Assembly: GCF_009792235.1 (NCBI RefSeq)
Contig: NZ_CP046973.1
Span: forward strand, 1-64,000
Source of the DNA: Microcystis aeruginosa FD4
Lineage (GTDB): Bacteria > Cyanobacteriota > Cyanobacteriia > Cyanobacteriales > Microcystaceae
DNA: 64,000 nt
Reading direction: 5' to 3'
Numbering within the stretch: position 1 is the first letter of the stretch; each line of letters starts with the position of its first letter. The position numbers were made by a program, and so were the translations under genes. Below the pieces are notes generated by a model that had not been told where the DNA came from, did no database searches, and saw only the letters and a program-made list of their open reading frames with translations. Below, piece by piece: positions 1 through 12,700 of the stretch.

Positions 1-2
1 GC

Positions 3-35
3 AGAAAACGGGTTTCTTTGAGAAACCCGTTTTCT
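3..35 (-). terminator. Perfect 15-bp hairpin after the PEP-CTERM pseudogene
   Basis: A 15-bp perfect inverted repeat (AGAAAACGGGTTTCT, loop TTG, AGAAACCCGTTTTCT) lies 15 bases past the stop of the PEP-CTERM pseudogene. The arm ends T-rich when read on either strand, so it could terminate transcription in both directions. The same hairpin recurs at 23392-23424 and 24447-24479, each time just after a minus-strand stop codon. It could alternatively be a dispersed palindromic repeat. Confidence 0.6.
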
Positions 36-50
36 CGATAGCGGGTGATG

Positions 51-660
51 TTAACAATTATTGCGCTTGCACTTGCTGGCTAATCCTAGAGTTAATAATA
101 GTCCGAAAATAGGATCAGGTTCAGGAACTTTGGCTATATTAGTAAGCTTGATATTATCAACTAATAAAGCTGAATTTCCAGCAGCATTTCCTCCTCCTGT
201 CTTATCCACATCAACTACCCCAAACCCTAAAGTATATGTTCCAGTCACCGATATTGGTATCGTGTAGGTTTGATAGCCTGTTTCTTTCGTTACAGGGGAA
301 AAAGAAGGATTGACTGGAAAACTAGATTGAGTATCTGCCAAAGAATATAAAGTATTATTAAGGGTAAAAAAAGCGAAATCATTGTAATCTACATCAGCGG
401 CACTTCATCAGTCAGAAAATTCCAAGAAAAGCTGAAAATATCGCCATAATTAGCAGTAATAGTCTGTTTGATAGCGGATCCTTCAGTAACAAATAGATTG
501 CTTAACTGATTACCCGATAAGCTGAGAAATGATTCTAAATTACTAGCATTAGTCAAGGATTGACTGTCATCACAAGCACCGATAAAAACACAAGTTTGTA
601 ACAATGCTTGATAATTTCCGTTAACTGGTGTAACGACAAAACTGGCAGTTTTAACGCTTG
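51..660 (-). pseudogene. Broken duplicate of the PEP-CTERM gene at 24495-25241
   Basis: Base for base this stretch follows the intact PEP-CTERM gene at 24495-25241, with an offset of about 24,444. The C-terminal part (51-341) keeps the VPEP motif, a hydrophobic helix and a basic tail. A one-base deletion near 404 (CGGCACTTC against CGCATCTTC in the intact copy) shifts the frame, and the upstream half continues in another frame to about 660. Beyond that, similarity stops, so the signal peptide and start are missing and replaced by unrelated sequence up to the giant gene's stop at 794. It occupies the same place behind giant gene 1 that the intact copy holds behind giant gene 2. It is therefore a decayed paralogue rather than a working exported protein. 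Confidence 0.85.
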
Positions 661-793
661 TTTTTCTAACTTTTGGCCGCTCTGAGCAGATTTTGGGACA
701 GCCCATCTCTAAAGAAAATATAAAACTGCATTTGAAAAAAGCTGGAAATCCTGTAACAGTTAACTGATGATTGCCTACTCCCTTTAATGATGC

Positions 794-3700
794 TTAGAAA
801 ACCAGGAAATTGCTGGCAGTTAAAGCTAAATTTGGAGAAAGTGTCGCAATTTGGCTGGCTGCTGTTGTTCCTGTACCGTCAATGTCGTACCATAATTGAC
901 CATTACTGGCATTATAAATAAAACGATGAGCAGAAGTCGTCGCTGATGTTCCGGTAGTAAACTGGGTGTTTAGTAAAGTACCAACCGTTAAACCGCCACT
1001 AAATCCACTCCGAGATACCAAAATCGTGTCATCTAGCACATTAAAGTCGGCAATCGTGTCAATGCCTTCCGTGCGTGAGTTATAGCGGAAGAAATCACGG
1101 CCACTTCCTCCCGTCAAGCTGTCATTTCCTGTCCCTCCTATAAGAGTATCATCGCTATTTCCGCCGAGTAGGGTATCATTTCCATTGCCCCCATTAAGGC
1201 TATCATTACCATCCAACCCAGAGAGAAGATTGGCACCTGAATTTCCGGTTATCACATTATTGCCATTGTTCCCCGTGCCATTAATCGCTGTACTACCTGT
1301 TAAGGTCAGGTTTTCAAGATTATTGGCCAAGGTATAAGTAATGGAAGCGGAAACCGTATCTGTTCCTGCACTATCAATAATCACATCGTTGATATTATCA
1401 ATAGTATAAGTGTCATTACCTGCTCCTCCGTCTAGGGTATCTACCCCTGCTTTGCCGTCTAATGTATCGTTCCCTGCATCGCCTAGGAGGTAGTTATTGC
1501 CGTTATTGCCGATAATTGTGTTATTAAGGCTGTTTCCTGTGCCATTTAAGTTACCATTCCCAGTTAAGGTTAGATTTTCTAATCCCGCTGCTAGGGTATA
1601 AGTAATGGAAGCGGAAACCGTATCTGTTCCTGCACTATCAATAATCACATCGTTGATATTATCAATAGTATAAGTGTCATTACCTGCTCCTCCGTCTAGG
1701 GTATCTACCCCTGCTTTGCCGTCTAGTTTATCGTTCCCTGCATCGCCTAGGAGGTAGTTATTGCCGTTATTGCCGATAATTGTGTTATTAAGGCTGTTTC
1801 CTGTGCCATTTAAGTTACCATTCCCAGTTAAGGTTAGATTTTCTAATCCCGCTGCTAGGGTATAAGTAATGGAAGCGGAAACCGTATCTGTTCCTGCACT
1901 ATCAATAATCACATCGTTGATATTATCAATAGTATAAGTGTCATTACCTGCTCCTCCGTCTAGGGTATCTACCCCTGCTTTGCCGTCTAATGTATCGTTC
2001 CCTGCATCGCCTAGGAGGTAGTTATTGCCGTTATTGCCGATAATTGTGTTATTAAGGCTGTTTCCTGTGCCGTTAATGGCTGAATTACCTGTTAGGGTCA
2101 GATTTTCCACTAGGTTAGGTAAAGTATAAGAGACACTCGCATAAACTAAGTCCGTTCCGCCTGTACTACCTGTAACGGTTTCTAGGACAAGATCTCCACT
2201 ATTATCCACATAATAGACATCATTGCCATTGCCTCCTTCGAGAGAATCCGAACCCAGTCCTCCATTTAGGGTGTCGTTTCCGGCTAATCCTTGTAGGGTG
2301 TCGTTTCCGTCTCCACCGACAAGATTGTCATTGCCAGATGTGCCTGTAATGAGTATCCCTTCCGTCACTTGGTTGACGGTAATGGTAAAGGTATCCTCAA
2401 TAAATAAACCTTTCGATGTTCCTCTGATGGTAATTTGAGCCGTTCCAAACTGATTTTGGAGATAATCTAGGATTAATTGGTTATTAACGATAGTTGCTGT
2501 CACCAAGCTAGTATTTGTGTTGGATAACACACTCTTGGTAATTGCATCTCCATCGGGGTCACTAAAGACGGTGGTTAAATCAATAACCGTATTAGCTGCA
2601 TCTTCGTCAACATTAACATCTGTAATCGGATTGAGGACGGTTGGTGGATTATCGACTATACCGACATTGACAACGAAAGTATCGTCAACAGTTTTACCGT
2701 TGGATGTTCCCCGAATTGTCAGATTAGCTGTCCCAGATTGATTGTCTTGGTAGTCAAGGGTTAATTGATTGTCAACGATGGTAGCGGTGACTAATCCAGG
2801 ATTGTCATTGACGAATACTGATTTGACAATTAAAGTCGGGTCATTATCAATATCAGTGAAGACGTTGGTTAAATCAATGACGGTATTGGCTGCATCTTCG
2901 TCAACATTGACATCTGTAATCGGATTAAGGACAGTTGGTGCGTCATCTACTGGGTTAACTGTAATGACGAAAGTATCGTCAACAGTTTTACCGTTGGATG
3001 TTCCCCGAATTGTCAGATTAGCTGTCCCAGATTGATTGTCTTGGTAGTCAAGGGTTAACTGATTGTCAACGATGGTAGCGGTGACTAATCCAGGATTGTC
3101 ATTGACGAATACTGATTTGACAATTAAAGCGATGTCATTATCAATATCAGTGAAGACGTTGGTTAAATCAATGACGGTATTGGCTGCATCCTCGTCAACA
3201 TTGACATCTGTAATCGGATTAAGGACAGTTGGTGCGTCATCTACTGGGTTAACTGTAATGACGAAAGTATCATCAACAGTTTTACCGTTGGATGTCCCAC
3301 GAATTGTCAGATTAGCTGTCCCAGATTGATTGTCTTGGTAGTCAAGGGTTAATTGATTGTCAACGATGGTAGCAGTGACTAATCCTGTATTATCGTTGGT
3401 CAATACTGATTTAACAATTAAAGTCGGGTCATTATCAATATCAGTGAAGACGTTGGTTATATCAATGACGGTATTAGCTGCATCTTCGTCAACATTGACA
3501 TCTGTAATCGGATTGAGGACAGTTGGTGCGTCATCTACTGGGTTAACTGTTAAGTTAACTTGAGCAGAATTGATACTATAAACACTCCCATCAAACCCGT
3601 TCCAACTAAAACTGATATTCCCGTTAAAGTTAGTATTGGGACTAAAAGTGAGATTATTTAAGTCGCTGACAGCAATTTCTTGACTGAGTGCAATTGCTGT

Positions 3701-6700
3701 ATTATTCAGTTGGAGAACACCGTTATTAGGTAAAGCAGTAATCTGGATTTTAACGAGAGTATTACCATCAGCATCATTGAAAGCTGAAGTAAAATCACTT
3801 TGGCTAAAGTTGATGGGGTTATCTTCATCCCCACTCTTATTAATGTTATTCAGAGTTGGCGGTTGATTGCTGGGAAGTTGCTGATTACCGAAGTTAATTC
3901 CCGTTAGTATCTGTCCCGCAGTCAGGGTGACATTATGAACTAAACTGACGGTATTAGTGACCGTGTTGGAACCATTATTATTGTTATTTCCTGGGTTAAC
4001 TAAATCTGGATTAGAATTACTGTCATTGAGGTTGAGTATGTTTTCTGCTAAAGCAAGTGCATTGATTCGAGGATAACTGATTCCTGTATTGGTAACGTTA
4101 TCGTTTTCGTCATCCCCATCAATAATTAAATTGCTAGTTGTGTCTAATAAGGTACGGAATTCAGTTAAGGTTAATTCCCGTCCTAAATAAGTTTTAGCAA
4201 TCTGTTGGGAAAGGGTAGCAATTGCGCTAATGTAAGGCACGGCTTGAGATGTGCCACCCATGGTAATTGTCCCGCCAGTTGCATTCGCGCCACTGATTAA
4301 AATTCCTGGAGCAAATACATCTAAAATTGGATGGCGTTGGGAGAAACTGGCAATTCGGTCTGCCGCAGTTGTATAATCTTTAGCACCATTACTAAAGCTG
4401 CCAGAACCGAAATCATCGGCCCAAACTGCACCGACTGAGATAACATTAGGGTCTGCTGCTGGATAGGCTAATCCAGGACTGCTATTAAAGGTGTAGAAAC
4501 TGTTACCCGCTGCTGCTGCTATGAGAATATTTTGTCCGGCAATGGCGGCTAATTCATCGCCAATTCCATAGCGTCCGGTGGCGGTTGTCCAGTTTTGATT
4601 ATCTCCTAAAGAAAGGTTGACAGAGGTGACATTATATGTGTTGGCATTTGTATTAACCCACTGTAATGCTTCTTCTAAGTCAGCAAAGTACCCAGAACCG
4701 TTATCTTTAAAGACTTTGAGTATAATTAAGTTAGCGTCGGGAGCAATTTGCGAGGCGATGCTGGCGATGTGGGAACCGTGATTGTTTTTATCACTAGCAT
4801 CAGTATCATTATCAGCAAAGTCGTATTGATAGATAATCTTGTCAGCAATACCATTATTATTAGCATCGACACCAAAGAGCGGATGATTTAAGTCTGCACC
4901 TGTATCAATAATAACGATGCTTTCTCCTTGTCCTTTGATGTTAGTAAAGCGGGAATCTGACCAAAAATCATCAAGGTTAATTAGATTGGTGGCGTTACTA
5001 TTTTGAGAAGTGGAAAGGGTGTTACTGGGATTTGAGATAGGCGGTGTGATTGGATTATTATTGGGAGATTCATCATCGAGAATAGTGACGGTTGCTTGAC
5101 TTTGATTACCAATGATTGCGCCGTTTGTCGGGTTGGTTAGATGAATTGTAAAGTATTCGTCTCCCTCAACTTTATTGTCGTTGCGAATGCGGATGGCGTT
5201 GGGATTATTTAAGATGGCATTTTGGACGGGAATGACTTTACTGATTTCGTTTTCTGTGAAAGTAATGGTAATGGGACTATAGTTAAAGTCGTTATTTATC
5301 GAACTAGCGGCGCAACCGCATCCTTTGGCGGTTCCATCGGTAAAGGTGAGGGTTGCTGTGACTGTTTCTGCGAGATTTCCGCTGCGGTTGATGATAATTT
5401 CGGTAATGGCGGTTCCATCTTCTTTGACTATGTAGTTGGCGGTGTTGAAGTTGAGTTGGGTTTCAGTGTTTGTCGAGGTGGGAATGAGGTCTAGGGTGGG
5501 AATTGTCAGGGGAATATTCGCAGCGGTGGTGGTGATATTGAGGATGGGATAGGTTTGTTTCCATCCGTTTTGAACGACTTGTGCGACGTTATAATTACCT
5601 GGACGCAGGTTATTGAAGGTATAGTCACCGTTGGCGTTAGTTTGAGTTGTGGTTTCTCCGGTATCTAGTTGGTTGTTGTTGTTGCTGTCTAAGTAAACTG
5701 TCCATCCTGATAGATTGGGTTCGTTGTTATTAACGGCATTGCCATCAATATCGTTCCAAATATTGCCTTTTATTTCAGCATCGTTGTCTTGAATATTGAC
5801 AATAACATTAGGAAGGGTTAACCCGTTGTAATTGGTGTCTGTACTGCTGATATTGTGGGTAATGGTAGCAGTATGATTCCCTTCTGTTAGGGTGTCATCT
5901 ACTGCGGTAATGGTGATGTTTTGGGGAGTATTCCAGTTGGTTGTAGTGAAGGTAAGGGTAGTTGAATTGAGGGTAATTTGATTGTTACCAGTTAGGGTGA
6001 TGGTAACGTCGTTGGTGGGTTGGGTTTTTAAGACGAGGGAATAGGTGTCAGTGTTACCACCTTCGGTGACGGTTGTGTTTCCTCCGGTTTGGGTTAAGGT
6101 AATTCCAGGTGTGGGAGGGGAAGTAATGATAAAGTTGGTGTTTTTGGCTGCGTCTCCGCTGTTTCCGGCGTTGTCTTGTATGGTGGTTGCGTCAACTTTT
6201 AGGTTGTAGATTCCTGGGGTATTGGTTAAGTCTCCTAAGCCATTAATCCGATAGGTTGTACCTGAGAGATATTCAACGGTTACGGTATTGGGTAGGGTGA
6301 GGGTGACACCATCACGGGTGAGGGTAATATCACTTTTATCGAAGGTATTTAGGTCAATTTGTTCGGAGAATTCAAGGTCAATACTATTGACAGGGTTAAG
6401 GGTTGAGGTAGGAATGTTGAGGAATTGGGTAAGGACTGGTTGGCTGATATCTGCGAAGAGACTGAGGGTTGTACTACTGATGTTTCCTGCGGTATCTTGT
6501 AGGCGGATTTCTATATCTCTAGCACCAGGTGAGGGAAGTGGTAAACTACCACTAAATTCGCTTCCTGTTACGGTTGCTTGTTGTAAGAGAGTATTAGTAG
6601 TTTTGTCGTAGAAGAAGACTTTTAATCCGGTTTCTCCTAAGTCACCGCTAATGGTGGGATTGGTTGTATTAATGCGCTGTTGTCCTGATACAGTTAAAGG

Positions 6701-9700
6701 CTGTAGGGGCGCAATGCTTGCGCCCTCAGCAATGTTTGCACTCTCAATATTTATCCCTGAAGGGGTGAGGGGATTTGTGACTGTAATGTTAGTAGGAATT
6801 GTGGGTGCGATGGTATCCATTATCCAGGTTTCGGACTGGGTTCCATTTCCTGAATTACCAGATAAGTCTTGGATTCCACTACCGTTAACTGTCAGGTTGT
6901 AAGTTCCATCGGTGGCGGTTAATCCACTTAATCCATTGATACGATAGGTGGTGTCATTGATGGCGGTGATGGTGACAGTATTGTTAATTAAATTAGTTCC
7001 ACTATTGCGGGTGAGACTAATATCTTGCCAAGTGAAGGTACTGAGGTCAATTTTTTCGGAGAAAGTGACGGTTAAAGAGGGAACTGGTTGATTGCGAGGA
7101 TTGATGAGAAGATTGACAATATCTGTTACTACTGGTGGGGTGGTGTCTGCATTACCGCCAGCCGTTTTCTCCCAGGTTTCTGTTAGTGAACCGCTACCGA
7201 ATTTACCGATGGTGTCTTGGATTCCTGTGGCGTTGACGGTGAGTTTATATTCTCCGTCGTTATTGGTAAGGGTGTTTAATCCTGTAATTTGATAACGGGT
7301 GGGAGAGAGGGAAATAATGGTGACGGTGGAGTTGATTAAGTTTGTGCCATTGTTTAGGGTTAAGCTTAAGTCGTTGTAATCGAAACTGCTGGCTTTAATG
7401 GCTTCAGAAAAGTCAACGGTAATGGCGTTAACAGCCGTAGAGATAGGGTCGGGACTAACATCAATAATATCGGTGATAGTGGGTCCGCCAGGGGTATAAA
7501 CAACCGTGTAGGTTTTCGTTCCTCCTGTGGCGTTATTGTCAAGAAAATGTAAGATATTTTCATAAATTGGACGACCTGTCGCAGGGAAAGTTCGGTCAGT
7601 TGTCCAAATATTATCTAACCCAATTTCTGTACCATCAGACCGCAAGATTTTAACGATATCGTATTGACTGTCACTGGGTTCATCTAAGCGGAAGTAAGTC
7701 CAGCCATTTTCGACGGTGGCGCTAATTTGAACGGTTAAATCATTGAGGGTTGGGGGTGCGTCAAGGGTGGCGTTTTTGACGGCTTTGACGGGTGCTGTTC
7801 CCCCACTGCTGAAGTAGATTATATCGGGGGTAAATTGTGCGTCAAAGGTTTCGTTAACGAGGAAGTCGGGTAGGTTGTCGGGGTTAGAATGATTGACTTG
7901 GACTGTGTGAATTAATTCGTGGATTTTGACTTCTTTGATGAGGGAGAGTTCGGCTTTACCAAGGCTGTTAATATGCTCAAAGGTGGCTTTGTAGTCGATG
8001 AATTTTCCTTGTAGGCTGGATTTTAGTAACCAGTCAGCGACGGCGGTTTTTCCGGCTTTGATGTCGCCAAAGTTGACGGTTAGGGAGGGGGTTACGCCTT
8101 GTCCGTTGACTTCGGAACCGATGATTTGAAAGTCTATTAGTAAGCCTTTTTCGTTTTCGACGATTTTGGGTTGACCGGAGGTGATTTTGAGGTTTTTCGC
8201 GTCTCCCTTTCCTTCATTTCTGACTAATACAGCGAGGGAGTAGGGGACGGATGTTTCAACAATGTCGTCGGTGAAGGGGTCATCGGCGAATACATCTCGT
8301 TGATGGAAATAGTCGAGGTAAAGTTCGGCTTGGGGATAGACGGTTACAGGACTGGATAGTAGGGGGACGGTGATAGTTTTGCCGTTTTCGAGGTAGGAAA
8401 GGGTTCCACCAATACTGTATTGGGTTGGAATTTCTGGCGCGGCTAAATTGGTGGGAATAAAAGTCCATTTGGCGCTACCTATTCCTTCATTTTGGGGTGT
8501 GTTGGGGTCGTTTCCGGTTAAGATTCCTGTTCCGTCAACGGCGGTAATATTGCTAAGAATGGGGTCAGTAATGCCAAATAAGTCGTTGACAATATTGCCG
8601 TTTTGGTCTTTGATTTGGAGGGTGACAGCAAGGTTAGTTAGGTTGGTGGGGTTGCCGTTTTCTATTTCTAAGTTACCAAGGAAGGCAGCGCGGGTCATTA
8701 CTGCTTCTTGGTCGATTTGGATTTTGACTGTGGCGCAGACTCCTCCACTACCATCTAAGGCTTTTTGTAGTTCTTGAATTGCTCCTAAAGCTTGCTCACC
8801 AGGATCACTAAATCCAGCAGCTTCACTTTGCTTGATAGCATCATTTGCTTTAGATAGTTTATTTTTCCATACATCTATTGCCAAGAAGTCAGCATTGTCT
8901 CCAGATGGAACATCTTTTTGTTCAAATTTACCTGCTTGCCAATAATCAATAGTACGATTCCAACGATCTAGAAACTGGTTAACATCAGTTGCTGTAATAC
9001 CGGAAGGCAGTGTTACACTAAGCAATTCATTTCGCTCTGAATCAGAGATTTTTGCCTCTGTTGTAGTGGTTCCCTCAGTTCGAGTTTGAAACGCATCTAA
9101 CCAATTACTAAAGCTTACTGCATCCTCTTCGGCTGCTTTCCACCAAGCAATATTGCCAAAAAGAAAAGTTTGAGCATCAACAAAGGTCTGAAGACTAGCA
9201 TAGCTATCTTGTAAGAGTTTCAAAGCAGATTGAGGAATCCCATTGACACTGATCTGACCTAAATCACTTGTTTGAATGCCAAAAGAGGCTAGAGTATTAG
9301 GACTGTTAGGGCCTCCACCCCCACTTCCGCCAGAGCCTCCACCCCCACTTCCGCCAGAGCCACTACCTAGACAAGCTGTCAGGATTTCATACGTACACTC
9401 CAGTACACTTAGATATTTCCAAGGACCCGGTATTGTCTTACCAATTGCCTCAGCACAACTTAAGATGGTTGTAAAGCAACCATAAGCACTTTCCCAACTT
9501 ATACCGCCGGTAACACAGTCATAAGCTCCTTTAGTGCAACTAATCCAATTAGGGATAGGAATAAATTTGATCGCACAACTAGCGATCGCTTGTTTAGTTT
9601 TCTCCACACAAGGATCACAATCAGATGGGGTTGAAATAATGGTGACCTGGGAAACTGTTCCGCCACCAGGGCCAAAACCGCCACCAGGGCCAAAACCGCC

Positions 9701-12700
9701 ACCAGGGCCAAAACCGCCACCAGGGCAGTTACCTTCTACATTCAAGACAGGAATAGGAATTGCACGCTTAATTTTTTGTCCAGCACATTCATAGTCATAA
9801 CTCAATCCCCATGAAATCGAGCAAGGTACTTGAGGGGTAGAAGATGTACTAAGATCACCACTATTGCTAGGTAAAGTGTCAAAGTCCGCAATACGGGTAA
9901 TTCTTACCGGAATGGTAATCGAACTTTTAGCGGCTAAAATGTCAACCCCATTGATTAAAGGCTCAATCTTATAGAAGGGATGTTCAGGTAAATTTAAGGC
10001 AATATCATTCGCTGCAATTAAGCCATGATTAGTAACTTTCATGTCAATTTGCATGACTTGACCTACTCCTTGTAAGTCAATTAAATCAATATACCCTGGT
10101 TCAATAACTACCGTCGGAATTGGGACGTTGGTTTCAAAGGTTGATTCAATGGTAATGGTATATCGATCTTCAATTTCTGTCGGCGTTACTGTCCAAGTAT
10201 ATTTAACTGTTTGTCTTGACAAAAATGCCTGAATATCCTCTGTTTCTCCTGCGCTGACATAAATATTCTGCTCATAAGTATCATGGTTGTCAGCAGTAAT
10301 CCGCAGTTTATAATACCCTTCTGCTAAATCAGTTTTAGACAATATCCCATCCGCATCTTTTTCTGAGGAAATGACGGTTCCTGTAAAGGGATCTAATAGG
10401 GTAATTGTCGCATTTTCTAGCCTGGGTGAACCTTCCGCAAAAAAGAATAATTCATCAACAACATTAATATTAAGATTCCCTTTCGCTTCCGAAATCGCTC
10501 GGAAATTAAAGGGTAAGCTTAAGGATGCTTCATCCCCAGAAATAACGACATTTCCGTTATAAACCGTTAACTCTTGCGTTGTTGACGGTTGTAATAACAA
10601 TGAAACTTTCGTTGATTGACCAGGATTTAAAGACGGTAAAGTAACCGCAGAAGCTGACTTTAACCAAGAAGCATCAGGAAGCAGAATACTTAATTGTCCT
10701 GACGCAACCTCACCTTGATTACTCACCGTAAACTCGACTATCGTTTGACCTCCCCGCAACATCGAAGCTTGTAAACTGCTGGTATCCGCCACTAAACGGG
10801 GTAATAGTTGCGCCACATCTACTCGTACTGGTAAATTGGCGGTAACGCCTTCAGCGGTACTTAATCCCAGACCAAAATTGTAATAACTCCATTTATCATC
10901 AGGGACATTGATACTGTAATTGACCGTGATTTCTTCATTCCCACCTAAGCTAGTCTTCTCTGGAGTAACATTAACTGTCCAATCACTCGGTGCACCATTG
11001 ACAGTAGCAGTTAATCCTGATAATCCTAGATTACTCAGGTTTTGTAATTTAACTGACCCATTAAAGGTAGTTCCTTCGGTAATCCGTTGGGAAACCTGGG
11101 TTAAGAATTGGTCATTTTGTTCAAACCGCATTCCTAAGAGAGTAAAACTATCTTCTGGGGTGCTATCTTCTGCTGCAAATCCAGGGAAATAAGCATTGAT
11201 ATTATAAGTTCCTGCTTCTCCTGTTAAGGGAGTAAATTGACGGACAAAATTACCATTTCCATCGGTAAACGCATCAAACTCTCGGATATTTCCTTTGTTT
11301 TCTACCCGAACTTTGACAAATTCATAAGCTACAGGAGAATTATCACTATTACTTAATGCTTGTCCCCGTAAAGTAACAGGATTACCCGCAATCGCAGTTT
11401 CTGTGTCAGTATAAACCGTACCACGATAAGCCGGTGTTACTGTCACTGGGGTAATCGTTGTATTATTGTTTTCCCCAATTGTTACCCCCTCATTAACCGT
11501 ATTTCCGTTATCTGTCACCCCAATTAAATAATATTGTCCGGGATTACGGGGAGCAAAATAGGTGACTGTGCGATTGTATGATGTTCCGGGTAATAGATTG
11601 GCTGGATTTTCTGTACTTCCTAAACCAAATTCTCCTAATAAGGTGTCATTTGCATCTAGCTTATTGTCAGTTGATAAGTAAATTCGGTCTTTCCAACTTC
11701 CCGTCGCAGCGATAATCCCATTGTTAGCGACTGTGTAGGTAAATTGGGATTGTTTAGTTGTATAAGTTGGGGAGATTCCTTGTAATTGAGTGACGACTAA
11801 ATCGGGAACATTAATATCAGTGACTTCTAAGCTGTCACTCCCACTATTTAACCCTGTTGCTGAAGCAGTAATCGTTACCGTTTGGCTTCCATCATTGATT
11901 CCGTCACTAATTCCGGTAATAGTGAAAGTGGCTGAAGTTTGTCCCGCAGCAATTGTCACTGTATTGGGAACAGTTGCTTCGGTGGTATCACTGGAATTGA
12001 GAGTAACGGTTAAGTCACTGCTGGTATCAGTATTACGGGTAAGGGTTGCTGTTGCGGTTCCTGTTTCTGAGATAACATCTTTGTCAATAACGACTTTTAA
12101 ACTAGGACTTTCGTTATCGATGATATTAATATTGGTGGTTGCGTTTCCTGTATCAGTTGCTAAGTTTGTCCCTGTATAGGTGGGTTTGGCGGTGATGGTA
12201 ACTGTTTGATTTCCGTCTAAAGCAGTATCGTCAATTGCTGATATTTCAAAGGTAGCAGAAGCTTGTCCTGCTGCGATGGTAACGCTTGTGGGTACAGTTG
12301 CTTCAGTGGTGTCACTGCTGCTGAGTTGGACAACTAAGGGGGTTGAAGTGATGACATTGCGGGTGACAGTCGCGATCGCTTTTCCGCCATTTTCGTTAAT
12401 ATTATTAGAGTCGAGAGTTAGGCTGAGGCTAACTGCATCATTGTCGATTACTGCTAGGGTATCTGAACCACTGACAAATCCTTGGGATGTAGCAATAATT
12501 GTATAGTTTTTCGGTAGTTCAATTAAGGTATCATCAACTGCGTTCAGGTTAAAGTTAACTGAATTTGCACCTGCTGGAATAGTCACAGTATTAGGTACGG
12601 TAATTTGACTATTATCACTATTAACTAAGGTGACAGTTAGGGGTTCGGTGGTGTCGGTATTTCGAGTGACTGTTCCCTGAATGGTGTTACCTTCGGTGAC

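Noticed and set aside
7905..7925. HELIH motif (HExxH-like) in giant 1
   Set aside because: It lies in an Ig-like beta region (VKIHELIHTVQVNH) without a downstream zincin Glu or Met-turn; I read it as a beta-strand coincidence rather than a metalloprotease.
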